From Candidatus Limnocylindrales bacterium (lineage in GTDB: Bacteria; Chloroflexota; Limnocylindria; Limnocylindrales; CSP1-4), in NCBI GenBank assembly GCA_031292335.1, contig JARLHH010000269.1, positions 1 to 15,237 on the forward strand: a stretch of 15,237 nt of DNA, read 5' to 3'. A model generated the notes under the pieces. That model saw only the letters and a program-made list of their open reading frames with translations, did not search any database and was not told where the DNA came from. Positions 1 through 5,277 of this stretch are shown in pieces. The translations under genes were made by a program, and so were the position numbers. Numbering within the stretch: position 1 is the first letter of the stretch; each line of letters starts with the position of its first letter.

Positions 1-1
1 C

Positions 2-139
2 AAGGGCGAGCAGTCGCCGGCCCGGCCGCGCCCGGAAGCCGCCGGCCCGCCTCCCGGGCGGCTCGGCGCGCCGGACCCTGCCCCTTCGTTGGAGGCCGAG
101 CCCGGCTCGGACCCCAGTCCCGGGACCGCCCCGGTCTGA
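2..139 (+). CDS. C-terminal tail of upstream gene (possibly rimM), partial
   Basis: An open frame enters from the left edge and ends at a TGA (137-139), 11 nt before the trmD start. The visible 45 residues are low-complexity Pro/Ala/Gly/Glu (for example PGRLGAPDPAPSLEAEPGSD) and carry no recognisable domain. In many bacteria the gene just before trmD is rimM, in the order rpsP-(KH)-rimM-trmD-rplS, so a disordered tail of RimM is the best guess. This rests only on position. Pro/Ala-rich disordered tails also occur on RpsB and RbfA in this window, so such a tail is in character for the genome. It could also be a chance open frame in GC-rich DNA. Confidence 0.45.
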   Translation, partial: KGEQSPARPRPEAAGPPPGRLGAPDPAPSLEAEPGSDPSPGTAPV

Positions 140-148
140 GCGCAGACC
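133..148 (+). other. Small stem-loop across the upstream stop and trmD start
   Basis: GGTCTG-AGCG-CAGACC is a perfect 6-bp stem with a 4-nt loop. The upstream TGA lies at the stem/loop border and the trmD GTG begins 2 nt after the stem. There is no U-tract, so it is not a terminator. It occupies the place where a trmD Shine-Dalgarno would be expected, and none is evident. A role in coupling trmD translation to the upstream gene is inference; a 6-bp stem can also arise by chance. Confidence 0.4.
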
Positions 149-150
149 AC

Positions 151-936
151 GTGCCGCTGGAAATCGACATCCTCACCCTCTTCCCGGAGATGCTGGCGGG
201 ACCGCTGGCGGCGAGCATCCCCGGGCGCATCCAGCAGGAGGGCCTCGCCTCGATCCGGGTCCACGACCTGCGGGCCTGGGGCCTGGGCCGCCACCGGAGC
301 GTGGACGACGCCCCGTACGGCGGCGGGGCAGGCATGGTGCTGCGGCCGGAACCGGTGGCCGGGGCGCTGGCGGCCCTGCGCCGGCCGGATTCCCTGGTCA
401 TCCTGTTCGACGCCGCGGGAGAGCCGTTCCGGCACGACCGCGCGGCGGACCTCGCAAGCCGCTCCCACCTCGTGCTCGTCTGTCCGCGCTACGAGGGCGT
501 CGACGAGCGAATCCGCGGGATGGCGGATCTCGAGCTCTCGATCGGCGACTACGTGCTGACGGGTGGTGAGCTGCCCGCGCTCGTCGTCTGCGATGCGGTG
601 CTGCGGCTTCTGCCGGGGGGGATCGAGCCGGGCTCCCTGCTGGACGAGTCGTTCACGCGGGGGCTGCTGGAGTATCCCCAGTACACGCGCCCCGCGAGCT
701 TCGAGGGGCGCGGCATTCCGGCGATCCTCACCTCGGGCGACCACGATGCCGTCCGCCGGTGGCGCCTTCGGGAGTCGCTCCGGCGCACGCTGGAACGACG
801 GCCGGACCTCCTGGAGGGGCGGACGTTCAGCCCCGAGGAGGTGCGCCTTCTCGGCGAGGTCATCGGGGAGCGCGGGGCCGGCGCGGCCGGCGGCCGGGGG
901 GACGAGCTCCCGGCGGACCAGGTCCGCGAGCCATGA
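151..936 (+). CDS. trmD: tRNA (guanine-N1)-methyltransferase TrmD
   Basis: The 261-residue protein starts at GTG. TrmD uses S-adenosylmethionine to methylate N1 of G37 next to the anticodon, which prevents +1 frameshifting; it is a cytosolic SPOUT (trefoil-knot) dimer. Family motifs appear in order: LFPEM (10-14), YGGGAGMVL (56-64), CPRYEGVDERI (111-121), SIGDYVLTGGELPA (130-143, the knot and AdoMet loop), LEYPQYTRP (173-181), ILTSGDH (192-198) and the C-terminal RRxxLERRPDLL helix. Length is normal (about 230-260). One oddity: the usual D-S-F segment with the proposed catalytic Asp reads D165-E166-S-F, so Glu sits at the expected Asp position with Asp beside it. No clear Shine-Dalgarno precedes the start. 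rplS follows after a 118-nt gap with its own promoter. Confidence 0.97.
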   Translation: MPLEIDILTLFPEMLAGPLAASIPGRIQQEGLASIRVHDLRAWGLGRHRSVDDAPYGGGAGMVLRPEPVAGALAALRRPDSLVILFDAAGEPFRHDRAADLASRSHLVLVCPRYEGVDERIRGMADLELSIGDYVLTGGELPALVVCDAVLRLLPGGIEPGSLLDESFTRGLLEYPQYTRPASFEGRGIPAILTSGDHDAVRRWRLRESLRRTLERRPDLLEGRTFSPEEVRLLGEVIGERGAGAAGGRGDELPADQVREP

Positions 937-950
937 TCGCGGGCGGCCCG

Positions 951-966
951 TGCTATACTCCGCCGT
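951..966 (+). promoter_or_regulatory. Extended -10 promoter for rplS (motif copy 1)
   Basis: TGC-TATACT (951-959) is an extended -10 (TGn plus a near-consensus hexamer at 954-959). It is followed by the GC-rich stretch CCGCC. No -35 resembling TTGACA is visible 16-18 nt upstream, as is allowed for extended -10 promoters. The same TATACTCCGCC core recurs before nusA, and TAGACTCCGCC before rpsB. Expected transcription start is about 965-967, giving a leader of roughly 89 nt. A GC-rich discriminator just after -10 is a known feature of stringently controlled ribosomal promoters; applying that here is inference. Confidence 0.7.
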
Positions 967-1005
967 CGGCCGCCCGTCCGCGACCGCTCCATCGTGCCCA
1001 GAAAC

Positions 1006-1031
1006 GCGGCTCGCGGGACCGTCCCGGCCGC
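1006..1031 (+). promoter_or_regulatory. Stable hairpin in the rplS 5' leader
   Basis: GCGGC (1006-1010) pairs with GCCGC (1027-1031), and CGGGA (1014-1018) pairs with TCCCG (1022-1026) around a CCG loop. The two helices stack, giving 10 bp with a 3-nt TCG bulge on the 5' side. The hairpin ends 9 nt before the Shine-Dalgarno region (CAGGGG, 1041-1046). There is no U-tract. Ribosomal-protein leaders often carry autoregulatory structures, so this is a candidate L19-responsive element. It does not visibly match the Firmicutes L19 leader, and the binding role is inference. Confidence 0.45.
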
Positions 1032-1054
1032 CCAGTGCAGCAGGGGTCGACCCG

Positions 1055-1402
1055 GTGAACGTACTCGACGAGATCGTCAAGGACCAGATTCGAACGGACA
1101 TCCCGGCCCTCGCGCCGGGCGACACCGTGAAGGTCAGCGCCAAGGTCGTGGAGGGGAACCGCGAGCGCGTCCAGATCTTCGAAGGCACCATCCTGCGCCT
1201 GACGGGTGGCGGGATCACGCGTTCGCTGACCGTGCGACGGATCGCCTCGGGGGTGGGCGTCGAGCGGACGTTCAAGATCAACAGCCCGCGGATCGAGAAG
1301 ATCGAGGTCGTCCGGCACGGCGTGGCGCGGCGCGCGAAGCTCTACTTCCTGCGGCGGCGGGTCGGCAAGGCCGCCACGCTCCGGGAGCGGCGCACGAGCT
1401 GA
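1055..1402 (+). CDS. rplS: 50S ribosomal protein L19
   Basis: L19 is a 115-residue large-subunit protein at the 30S/50S interface. The GTG at 1055 was chosen because it gives the normal N-terminus (MNVLDEIVKDQIR), the usual length, and a CAGGGG Shine-Dalgarno 8 nt upstream; the frame stays open far upstream inside trmD, but only as a shadow. Family features are PALAPGDTVKVSAKVVEGNRERVQIFEG, the basic RSLTVRRIASGVGVERTFKINSP segment and the C-terminal KLYFLRRRVGKAA. A short palindrome GGGTCGACCC (1044-1053) overlaps the Shine-Dalgarno and could fold as GGG-TCGA-CCC. The gene lies between its own promoter and a terminator hairpin, so it is probably transcribed on its own as well as by read-through from trmD. 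Confidence 0.97.
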   Translation: MNVLDEIVKDQIRTDIPALAPGDTVKVSAKVVEGNRERVQIFEGTILRLTGGGITRSLTVRRIASGVGVERTFKINSPRIEKIEVVRHGVARRAKLYFLRRRVGKAATLRERRTS

Positions 1403-1440
1403 CGCCCGGACGGGCCCCGCCCGGCTGAGCCACTCCCAAC

Positions 1441-1466
1441 GCGGCCCCGCTCCGGCGGGGCCGTTC
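1441..1466 (+). terminator. Intrinsic terminator-like hairpin after rplS
   Basis: CGGCCCCGC (1442-1450) pairs perfectly with GCGGGGCCG (1455-1463) around a TCCG loop, 39 nt after the rplS stop. The U-tract is poor (TTCC), so this is a strong GC hairpin with a weak tail. The reverse strand also lacks a clear U-run. The placement at the end of rplS and before the rnhB promoter-like element supports a terminator role. The remaining bases of the 107-nt gap hold nothing else recognisable apart from that element. Confidence 0.65.
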
Positions 1467-1495
1467 CGATACCGGCGCCCCGGCCCTGGCTCGAC

Positions 1496-1509
1496 TACGC
1501 TGTCCGGCG
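1496..1509 (+). promoter_or_regulatory. Possible leaderless -10 element for rnhB
   Basis: TACGCT (1496-1501) fits the TAnnnT -10 pattern and ends 8 nt before the rnhB ATG, while no Shine-Dalgarno precedes that ATG. This geometry is typical of leaderless transcripts in GC-rich bacteria. The motif is short and a chance match is quite possible. Confidence 0.3.
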
Positions 1510-2259
1510 ATGGCCCCGACCGTGCCCACCCTGCGACGCGAGCGACTGCTCTGGAGGGCAGGGGCGACGCGCGTGGCGGGCGTCGACGAGGTGGGCGTCG
1601 CGCCGATGTGCGGGCCGGTGGTCGCCGCGGCCGTCATCTTCCGCCCGAACTGCCGCCGCATCGCCGGCGCCCGCGATTCGAAGACGCTCTCGGCGGCGCA
1701 GCGTGAGGCGCTCGCGCCCGAGATCCGGCGCCGCGCCCTGGCGGTCGGCGTCGGTGCCGCCTCCGTCGCGGAGATCGACCGGCTCAACATCTACCACGCG
1801 ACGCACCTCGCGATGCGGCGAGCGATCGCCCGGCTCGGCGGGCATGACCACGTCCTCGTCGACGGCCTGCCGATCGCCGGGTTCGAGGCCGCCGTGGGCC
1901 CCTACGATGCGATCGTGGACGGCGACGCCCTGGTCTACTCCATCGCGTGCGCCTCGGTGGTCGCCAAGGTGGTCCGCGATCGCCTGATGGCCCGCCTCGC
2001 GGCACGCTATCCGGGCTACGGATGGGAGCGCAACGCCGGGTACGCGACCGCCGAGCACCGGGCCGCGCTCCGGATGCTCGGGGTGACGCCCTATCATCGG
2101 CGGTCGTTCGCGCCGGTCCGGGAGGCGCTGGCAGGCGTCGAGCAGCTCGACCTCCAGCTCGACGAGCTCGGCGAGACCCCCAGGGGTGATGCCGGCCAGC
2201 AGCTGGCGCAGTCCGCTCGGCCCTGGCCCGCTAAGGCGGCGGTGATCCCGGTCGGGTAG
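1510..2259 (+). CDS. rnhB: Ribonuclease HII, variant GRG loop
   Basis: The protein has 249 residues. RNase HII nicks DNA at embedded ribonucleotides and degrades RNA of RNA/DNA hybrids. Catalytic carboxylates are in place: D26-E27 (AGVDE), D118 (VLVDG) and D157 (KVVRD). Other family blocks are DSKTLSAAQREAL (56-68), the SIACASVVAKVVRD helix (144-157) and GYATAEHRAALRMLGVTPYHRRSF (177-200). The striking change is in the first block: the family reads DExGRGPxxGP, but here it is D-E-V-G29-V30-A31-P-M-C-G-P. The Arg and second Gly of the GRG motif, known to contact the ribonucleotide junction, are therefore missing. The C-terminal ~45 residues are an unconserved tail. The stop codon TAG overlaps a TAGGGT element before yraN. 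An RNase HIII identity is unlikely given the C-terminal HII motifs. Confidence 0.93.
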   Translation: MAPTVPTLRRERLLWRAGATRVAGVDEVGVAPMCGPVVAAAVIFRPNCRRIAGARDSKTLSAAQREALAPEIRRRALAVGVGAASVAEIDRLNIYHATHLAMRRAIARLGGHDHVLVDGLPIAGFEAAVGPYDAIVDGDALVYSIACASVVAKVVRDRLMARLAARYPGYGWERNAGYATAEHRAALRMLGVTPYHRRSFAPVREALAGVEQLDLQLDELGETPRGDAGQQLAQSARPWPAKAAVIPVG

Positions 2260-2267
2260 GGTGGGGC
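2257..2267 (+). promoter_or_regulatory. Possible -10 or RBS region before yraN
   Basis: TAGGGT (2257-2262) fits TAnnnT and ends 5 nt before the yraN ATG; its TAG is also the rnhB stop. The overlapping GGTGGGG could instead act as a very close ribosome binding site. The sequence does not decide between the two, and yraN may simply be co-transcribed with rnhB across the 8-nt gap. Confidence 0.22.
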
Positions 2268-2684
2268 ATGGCCCCGACGGATCCGAACCCACGGCGGACG
2301 CTCGCCCAGCGGGCCGGTGACGCCGCCGAGACGCAGGTCGTCGACCACCTCGTCGCGCGAGGCTGGGTCGTCCTCGGCCGGCAGGTCCATGCGGGGCGGT
2401 CTGAGCTGGATCTCGTTGCCGTCGACCCGGGCCCCGAGCGCGCCCTCGTCGTGGTCGAGGTGCGCTGGCGCCGCGGGCGCGACTTCGGGCTCCCGGAGGA
2501 GACGCTTGATCACCGCAAGCTCCGCAGGCTGCGGCTCGGCCTGGGGCGGCTCCTGGGCGCCGGCAGGCTCCCCGATGGGACCGCGCTGCCGGAGCTCCCG
2601 GTTCGACTGGACCTCGTCGTCGTGGAGCCGCCCGCCTGGCAAGGCGGTCCGCCGCGGCTCCGCCACCATCGTGCGGTCGGTTGA
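2268..2684 (+). CDS. YraN family protein (UPF0102), nuclease-fold
   Basis: This 138-residue protein belongs to the UPF0102/YraN family, which is usually about 120 aa and has a Holliday-junction-resolvase-like fold; its biochemical role is not settled. Family landmarks are the N-terminal helix with AGDAAETQVVDHLVARGWVVL, the strand SELDLVAVD (45-53, normally GEIDLI) and VVVEVRWRR (61-69, normally FVEVKxR). The putative PD-(D/E)XK-like residues are E46/D48, E64 and R66, with Arg in place of the usual Lys. yraN very often sits next to rnhB, which supports the call. It follows rnhB by 8 nt. The last 20 or so residues (PPAWQGGPPRLRHHRAVG) are not conserved. Confidence 0.85.
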   Translation: MAPTDPNPRRTLAQRAGDAAETQVVDHLVARGWVVLGRQVHAGRSELDLVAVDPGPERALVVVEVRWRRGRDFGLPEETLDHRKLRRLRLGLGRLLGAGRLPDGTALPELPVRLDLVVVEPPAWQGGPPRLRHHRAVG

Positions 2685-2688
2685 CCGC
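2673..2688 (+). other. Small stem-loop over the yraN stop codon
   Basis: GCGGTC-GGTT-GACCGC forms a perfect 6-bp stem with the yraN TGA (2682-2684) at its loop/stem border. No U-tract follows. It resembles the hairpin at 133-148, which also straddles a stop codon. It might slow 3' exonucleases or help end the rnhB-yraN transcript; this is weak inference. Confidence 0.35.
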
Positions 2689-2754
2689 GGCGTCGCCGGG
2701 ACGGCCGGCCGCCGGGGCGCGGCAGCCTGATCGGGCGGCGGGTAGGTGGCCCTG

Positions 2755-2769
2755 TGGTAGACTCCGCCC
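2755..2769 (+). promoter_or_regulatory. Extended -10 promoter for rpsB operon (motif copy 2)
   Basis: TGG-TAGACT (2755-2763) is an extended -10 followed at once by CCGCC, matching the rplS and nusA copies in all but one base of the TATACTCCGCC core. No convincing -35 is seen. The expected transcription start is about 2770, giving a leader of about 160 nt before the rpsB GTG. This is probably the main promoter of the nine-gene rpsB-ispG unit. Confidence 0.68.
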
Positions 2770-2866
2770 CGGCCACCGGGACTCCGGCGGTCGCCGTCGC
2801 GCCGAAACCACGGCCGGCGAGATCACACGCGGTGCCAGACCACGCTTCGGGTCGGTGCCGGGCTGC

Positions 2867-2901
2867 CCGCGGGCCGCCCGGTCCCGGGGCAGGGCCCGCG
2901 G
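2867..2901 (+). promoter_or_regulatory. Long GC stem-loop in the rpsB 5' leader
   Basis: CCGCGGGCC (2867-2875) pairs perfectly with GGCCCGCGG (2893-2901), 9 bp, enclosing 17 nt that hold a smaller CCCGG/CCGGG pairing. It ends 14 nt before the AGGAGGT ribosome binding site. There is no U-tract. In E. coli, S2 represses rpsB-tsf through the rpsB leader, so a similar role is a reasonable but untested inference. The rest of the 246-nt gap from yraN to rpsB holds the promoter and no evident gene. Confidence 0.45.
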
Positions 2902-2930
2902 AGGAACAACCGAGCAGGAGGTCCATCCCC

Positions 2931-3836
2931 GTGCCCACCGTCTCCATGCGGCAGCTCCTCGAGGCCGGCGTTCACTTCGGCCACCAGACTCGCCGCTGGA
3001 ATCCCAAGATGCGCCCGTTCATCTTCGCCGAGCGCAACGGAATCCACATCATCGACCTGGCCCAGACGGTCAAGCGTCTCGACCTCGCGCTCGACGCGAT
3101 TCGCGAGACCACCGCCCGGGGGGAGCAGGTCCTCTTCGTCGGGACCAAGAAGCAGGCCCAGGAGCCGATCGTCCAGGAGGCGGAGCGGGCGGGCCAGCCG
3201 TACGTGACCAGCCGCTGGCTCGGCGGGATGCTGACCAACTTCGTGACCATCAAGAAGCGGCTCGGCCTCCTCGAGCAGCTCGAGGCGCGCCAGCTCAACG
3301 GCGACTTCGACCGGATGTCGAAGAAAGAGGCGGCGGTCCTCTCGGAGGAGCTTCGCAAGCTGAAGCTCTCGCTCGGCGGGATCCGGAAGATGCGGCGCCT
3401 GCCCGGCGCGGTCTTCATCATCGACCCGGCCAGGGAGCGGATCGCGGTCGCCGAATGCATCAAGCTGGAGATCCCGATCATCGGGACCGGCGACACGAAC
3501 GTCGACCCCGACGAGCTCGACTACATCATCCCCGGCAACGACGACGCGATCCGGGCCATCCGGCTGCTGTGCTCCCTGATCGCGGACGCGGCGATCGAGG
3601 GCAACCGCGAGCGGGCCGCCCGGAGCGAGCGCGAGCCGGAGCCGGAGCCCGAGATGGCGGAGGCGTTCGCAGCGGACGAGCTGGCCTCCGCGGACGAGCT
3701 CGTGGCGCAGCTGGCGGCCGGGGGGGCCCTGACCTTCGAGCCGGACATCGACGAGGAGTCGCTGCTGCCGGGCGTGGGCCTCGCCGCCCAGGTCGAGGTC
3801 CCCGAGCTGGCAGACCAGGCCGTCCCGGCCGACTGA
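2931..3836 (+). CDS. rpsB: 30S ribosomal protein S2, acidic C-terminal extension
   Basis: The protein has 301 residues. S2 binds late to the 30S platform and is needed for S1 binding and initiation. The GTG start at 2931 is set by a strong AGGAGGT (2916-2922) 8 nt upstream and by the standard N-terminus MPTVSMRQLLEAGVHFGHQTRRWNPKM; the frame is open further upstream but without homology. Conserved blocks are FIFAERNGIHIIDL, VLFVGTKKQAQ, VTSRWLGGMLTNF, MRRLPGAVFIIDP, and DTNVDPDELDYIIPGNDDAIRAI. After about residue 225 there is a roughly 75-residue acidic, Ala/Glu-rich tail (EPEPEPEM, then a repeated ADEL unit), longer than the usual S2 end. First gene of the long operon; tsf follows after 71 nt. 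Confidence 0.97.
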   Translation: MPTVSMRQLLEAGVHFGHQTRRWNPKMRPFIFAERNGIHIIDLAQTVKRLDLALDAIRETTARGEQVLFVGTKKQAQEPIVQEAERAGQPYVTSRWLGGMLTNFVTIKKRLGLLEQLEARQLNGDFDRMSKKEAAVLSEELRKLKLSLGGIRKMRRLPGAVFIIDPARERIAVAECIKLEIPIIGTGDTNVDPDELDYIIPGNDDAIRAIRLLCSLIADAAIEGNRERAARSEREPEPEPEMAEAFAADELASADELVAQLAAGGALTFEPDIDEESLLPGVGLAAQVEVPELADQAVPAD

Positions 3837-3855
3837 CCCGCACAGATTTCAGCCG

Positions 3856-3881
3856 GGCCGACGGCGCGTTCGCCACCGGCC
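3856..3881 (+). other. Stem-loop in the rpsB-tsf spacer
   Basis: GGCCG (3856-3860) pairs with CGGCC (3877-3881), and GGCG (3863-3866) with CGCC (3871-3874) around a CGTT loop, separated by a symmetric AC/AC internal loop. It ends 9 nt before the tsf AGGAGA. With no U-tract it is not a terminator; it could be a processing or stability element that tunes S2 versus EF-Ts levels (inference). Confidence 0.35.
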
Positions 3882-3907
3882 GCACCTGACAGGAGACGCA
3901 CCCACCG

Positions 3908-4507
3908 ATGGCCACCTTCTCTGCGAGCGACGTCAAGGAGCTTCGCGAGCGCACCGGCGCCGGCTTCATGGACTGCAAGCACGCCCTCGAGGAATCGGAC
4001 GGCGACCTCGACAAGGCCGTGGTCCTCCTCCGCGCGCGCGGCCTGGCCGCGGCCGCGAAGCGGATCGGGCGGGATGTCCGCGAAGGCCTGGTCGCCAGCT
4101 ACATCCACCCGGGAGGGCGCGTGGGCGTCCTCATCGAGGTCAACTGCGAGACGGACTTCGTCGCGCGGACGGAGCAGTTCCAGAAGCTCGTGCACGACCT
4201 GGCCGTCCAGGTCGCCGGGCTCGCCCCGACGTACGTGGACGTGGAGCGGATCCCCGCGCCCGACCTCGAGGCGAAGAAGGCCGCCCTGCTGGAGGACGAA
4301 GCCACCCAGAAGAAGCCGGAGCACATCCGGCCCCAGATCGTGGATGGCCAGCTCAAGAAGTGGTACGCGGAGGTATGCCTGATGGAGCAGCCCTTCCGCG
4401 ACACGGACATGAGCGTCGGTGACCTCGTGACATCGGCGATCGCCACGATCGGGGAGAACATCCGCGTCCGCCGCTTCACCCGCTACGCGCTCGGCGAGGA
4501 GCTGTGA
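3908..4507 (+). CDS. tsf: Elongation factor Ts, short form
   Basis: The protein has 199 residues. EF-Ts is the guanine-nucleotide exchange factor that recycles EF-Tu-GDP. The ATG start is preceded by AGGAGA (3891-3896, 11-nt spacing). The N-terminal UBA-like module is FSASDVKELRERTGAGFMDCKHALEESDGDLDKAVVLLR (4-42), and the EF-Tu contact motif TDFVAR is at 82-87. The C-terminal part includes QIVDGQLKKWYAEVCLMEQPFRDTD and ends with the GENIRVRRFTRY strand (182-193). The length matches the compact Thermus-type protein rather than the 283-residue E. coli form, which has an additional dimerisation subdomain. Its TGA overlaps the pyrH GTG by 3 nt (GTGA), so translation is probably coupled. Confidence 0.97.
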   Translation: MATFSASDVKELRERTGAGFMDCKHALEESDGDLDKAVVLLRARGLAAAAKRIGRDVREGLVASYIHPGGRVGVLIEVNCETDFVARTEQFQKLVHDLAVQVAGLAPTYVDVERIPAPDLEAKKAALLEDEATQKKPEHIRPQIVDGQLKKWYAEVCLMEQPFRDTDMSVGDLVTSAIATIGENIRVRRFTRYALGEEL

Positions 4508-5277
4508 GCGAGGCCGGGGCCGGGGTCGCACCGACGGCCGGCGATCCGGCCGGGCTTCGCTACGGCCGGATCCTGCTCAAGATCTCCGGCGAGGCGCTGC
4601 TGGGCGAACGCCAGTACGGCGTGGATCCGGCCTTCTGCGCGTTCATCGCCGGCCAGATCGCGGCCGCCCGGGCGGCAGGTGTCCAGGTCGGCATCGTGGT
4701 CGGCGGCGGCAACATCTTCCGCGGCCTCGCCGCGGCGGCGCGCGGGATGGACCGCGCCACCGGCGACTACATCGGCATGCTTGCCACCGTCATGAACGGC
4801 CTGGCGCTCCAGGACGCCCTCGAACGGGTCGGAGTCCCCACGCGGGTCATGACGGCCATCGCGATGAACGAGGTCGCCGAGCCGTACATCCGGCGGCGCG
4901 CGATCCGCCACCTCGAGAAGGGCCGGGTCGCGATCTTTGTGGCCGGCACCGGCAACCCGTACTTCACGACCGACACGGCCGCCGCCCTGCGCGCGGTCGA
5001 GATCGGCGCATCCGTGCTCCTGAAGGCCACCAAGGTCGACGGCGTCTACGAAGCGGACCCGGTGACCCACCCCGGGGCGCGGCGCTACACGGAGCTCACG
5101 TTTGCGGACGTCCTGGCCGAGCGGCTCGCCGTCCTGGACACGACGGCCGTCTCGCTCTGCATGGAGAATGACCTTCCGATCATCGTCTTCGACCTGAACC
5201 GGCCCGACAACGTGCGCCGGGCCGCGATGGGAGAGCCGATCGGGACTCGCATCGCCGCCGGAGGTAGCCCAGCATGA
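4504..5277 (+). CDS. pyrH: UMP kinase
   Basis: The protein has 257 residues. UMP kinase (amino-acid kinase fold, hexameric) phosphorylates UMP to UDP with ATP and feeds UTP/CTP synthesis. GTG start overlaps the tsf stop. Motifs: RILLKISGEALLG (22-34, phosphate-binding Lys and Gly loop), VVGGGNIFRG (65-74), GDYIGMLATVMNGLALQDAL (87-106), TGNPYFTTDTAA (149-160, UMP/ATP site) and KVDGVYEADP (177-186). About 20 extra low-complexity residues precede the conserved core, so the true start could be slightly internal, but no better ATG/GTG lies between. The frr ATG overlaps its stop (ATGA). Order tsf-pyrH-frr is conserved across bacteria. Confidence 0.97.
   Translation: MSEAGAGVAPTAGDPAGLRYGRILLKISGEALLGERQYGVDPAFCAFIAGQIAAARAAGVQVGIVVGGGNIFRGLAAAARGMDRATGDYIGMLATVMNGLALQDALERVGVPTRVMTAIAMNEVAEPYIRRRAIRHLEKGRVAIFVAGTGNPYFTTDTAAALRAVEIGASVLLKATKVDGVYEADPVTHPGARRYTELTFADVLAERLAVLDTTAVSLCMENDLPIIVFDLNRPDNVRRAAMGEPIGTRIAAGGSPA

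Noticed and set aside
563..1402. 279-residue frame ending with L19, as a possible N-terminally extended or fused L19
   Set aside because: The first ~164 residues overlap trmD in another frame and have no homology; the promoter, leader hairpin and SD all point to the GTG at 1055.
2754..2930. In-frame upstream extension of rpsB from GTG 2754
   Set aside because: It begins within the promoter -10 element, is low-complexity, and the GTG at 2931 has a strong SD and the standard S2 N-terminus.
3612..3720. Possible repeat array in the rpsB 3' end (GAGCCGGAGCCGGAGCC and repeated GCGGACGAGCT)
   Set aside because: It is a short in-frame acidic low-complexity tail (EPEPEPE, ADEL twice), not a structured DNA repeat.
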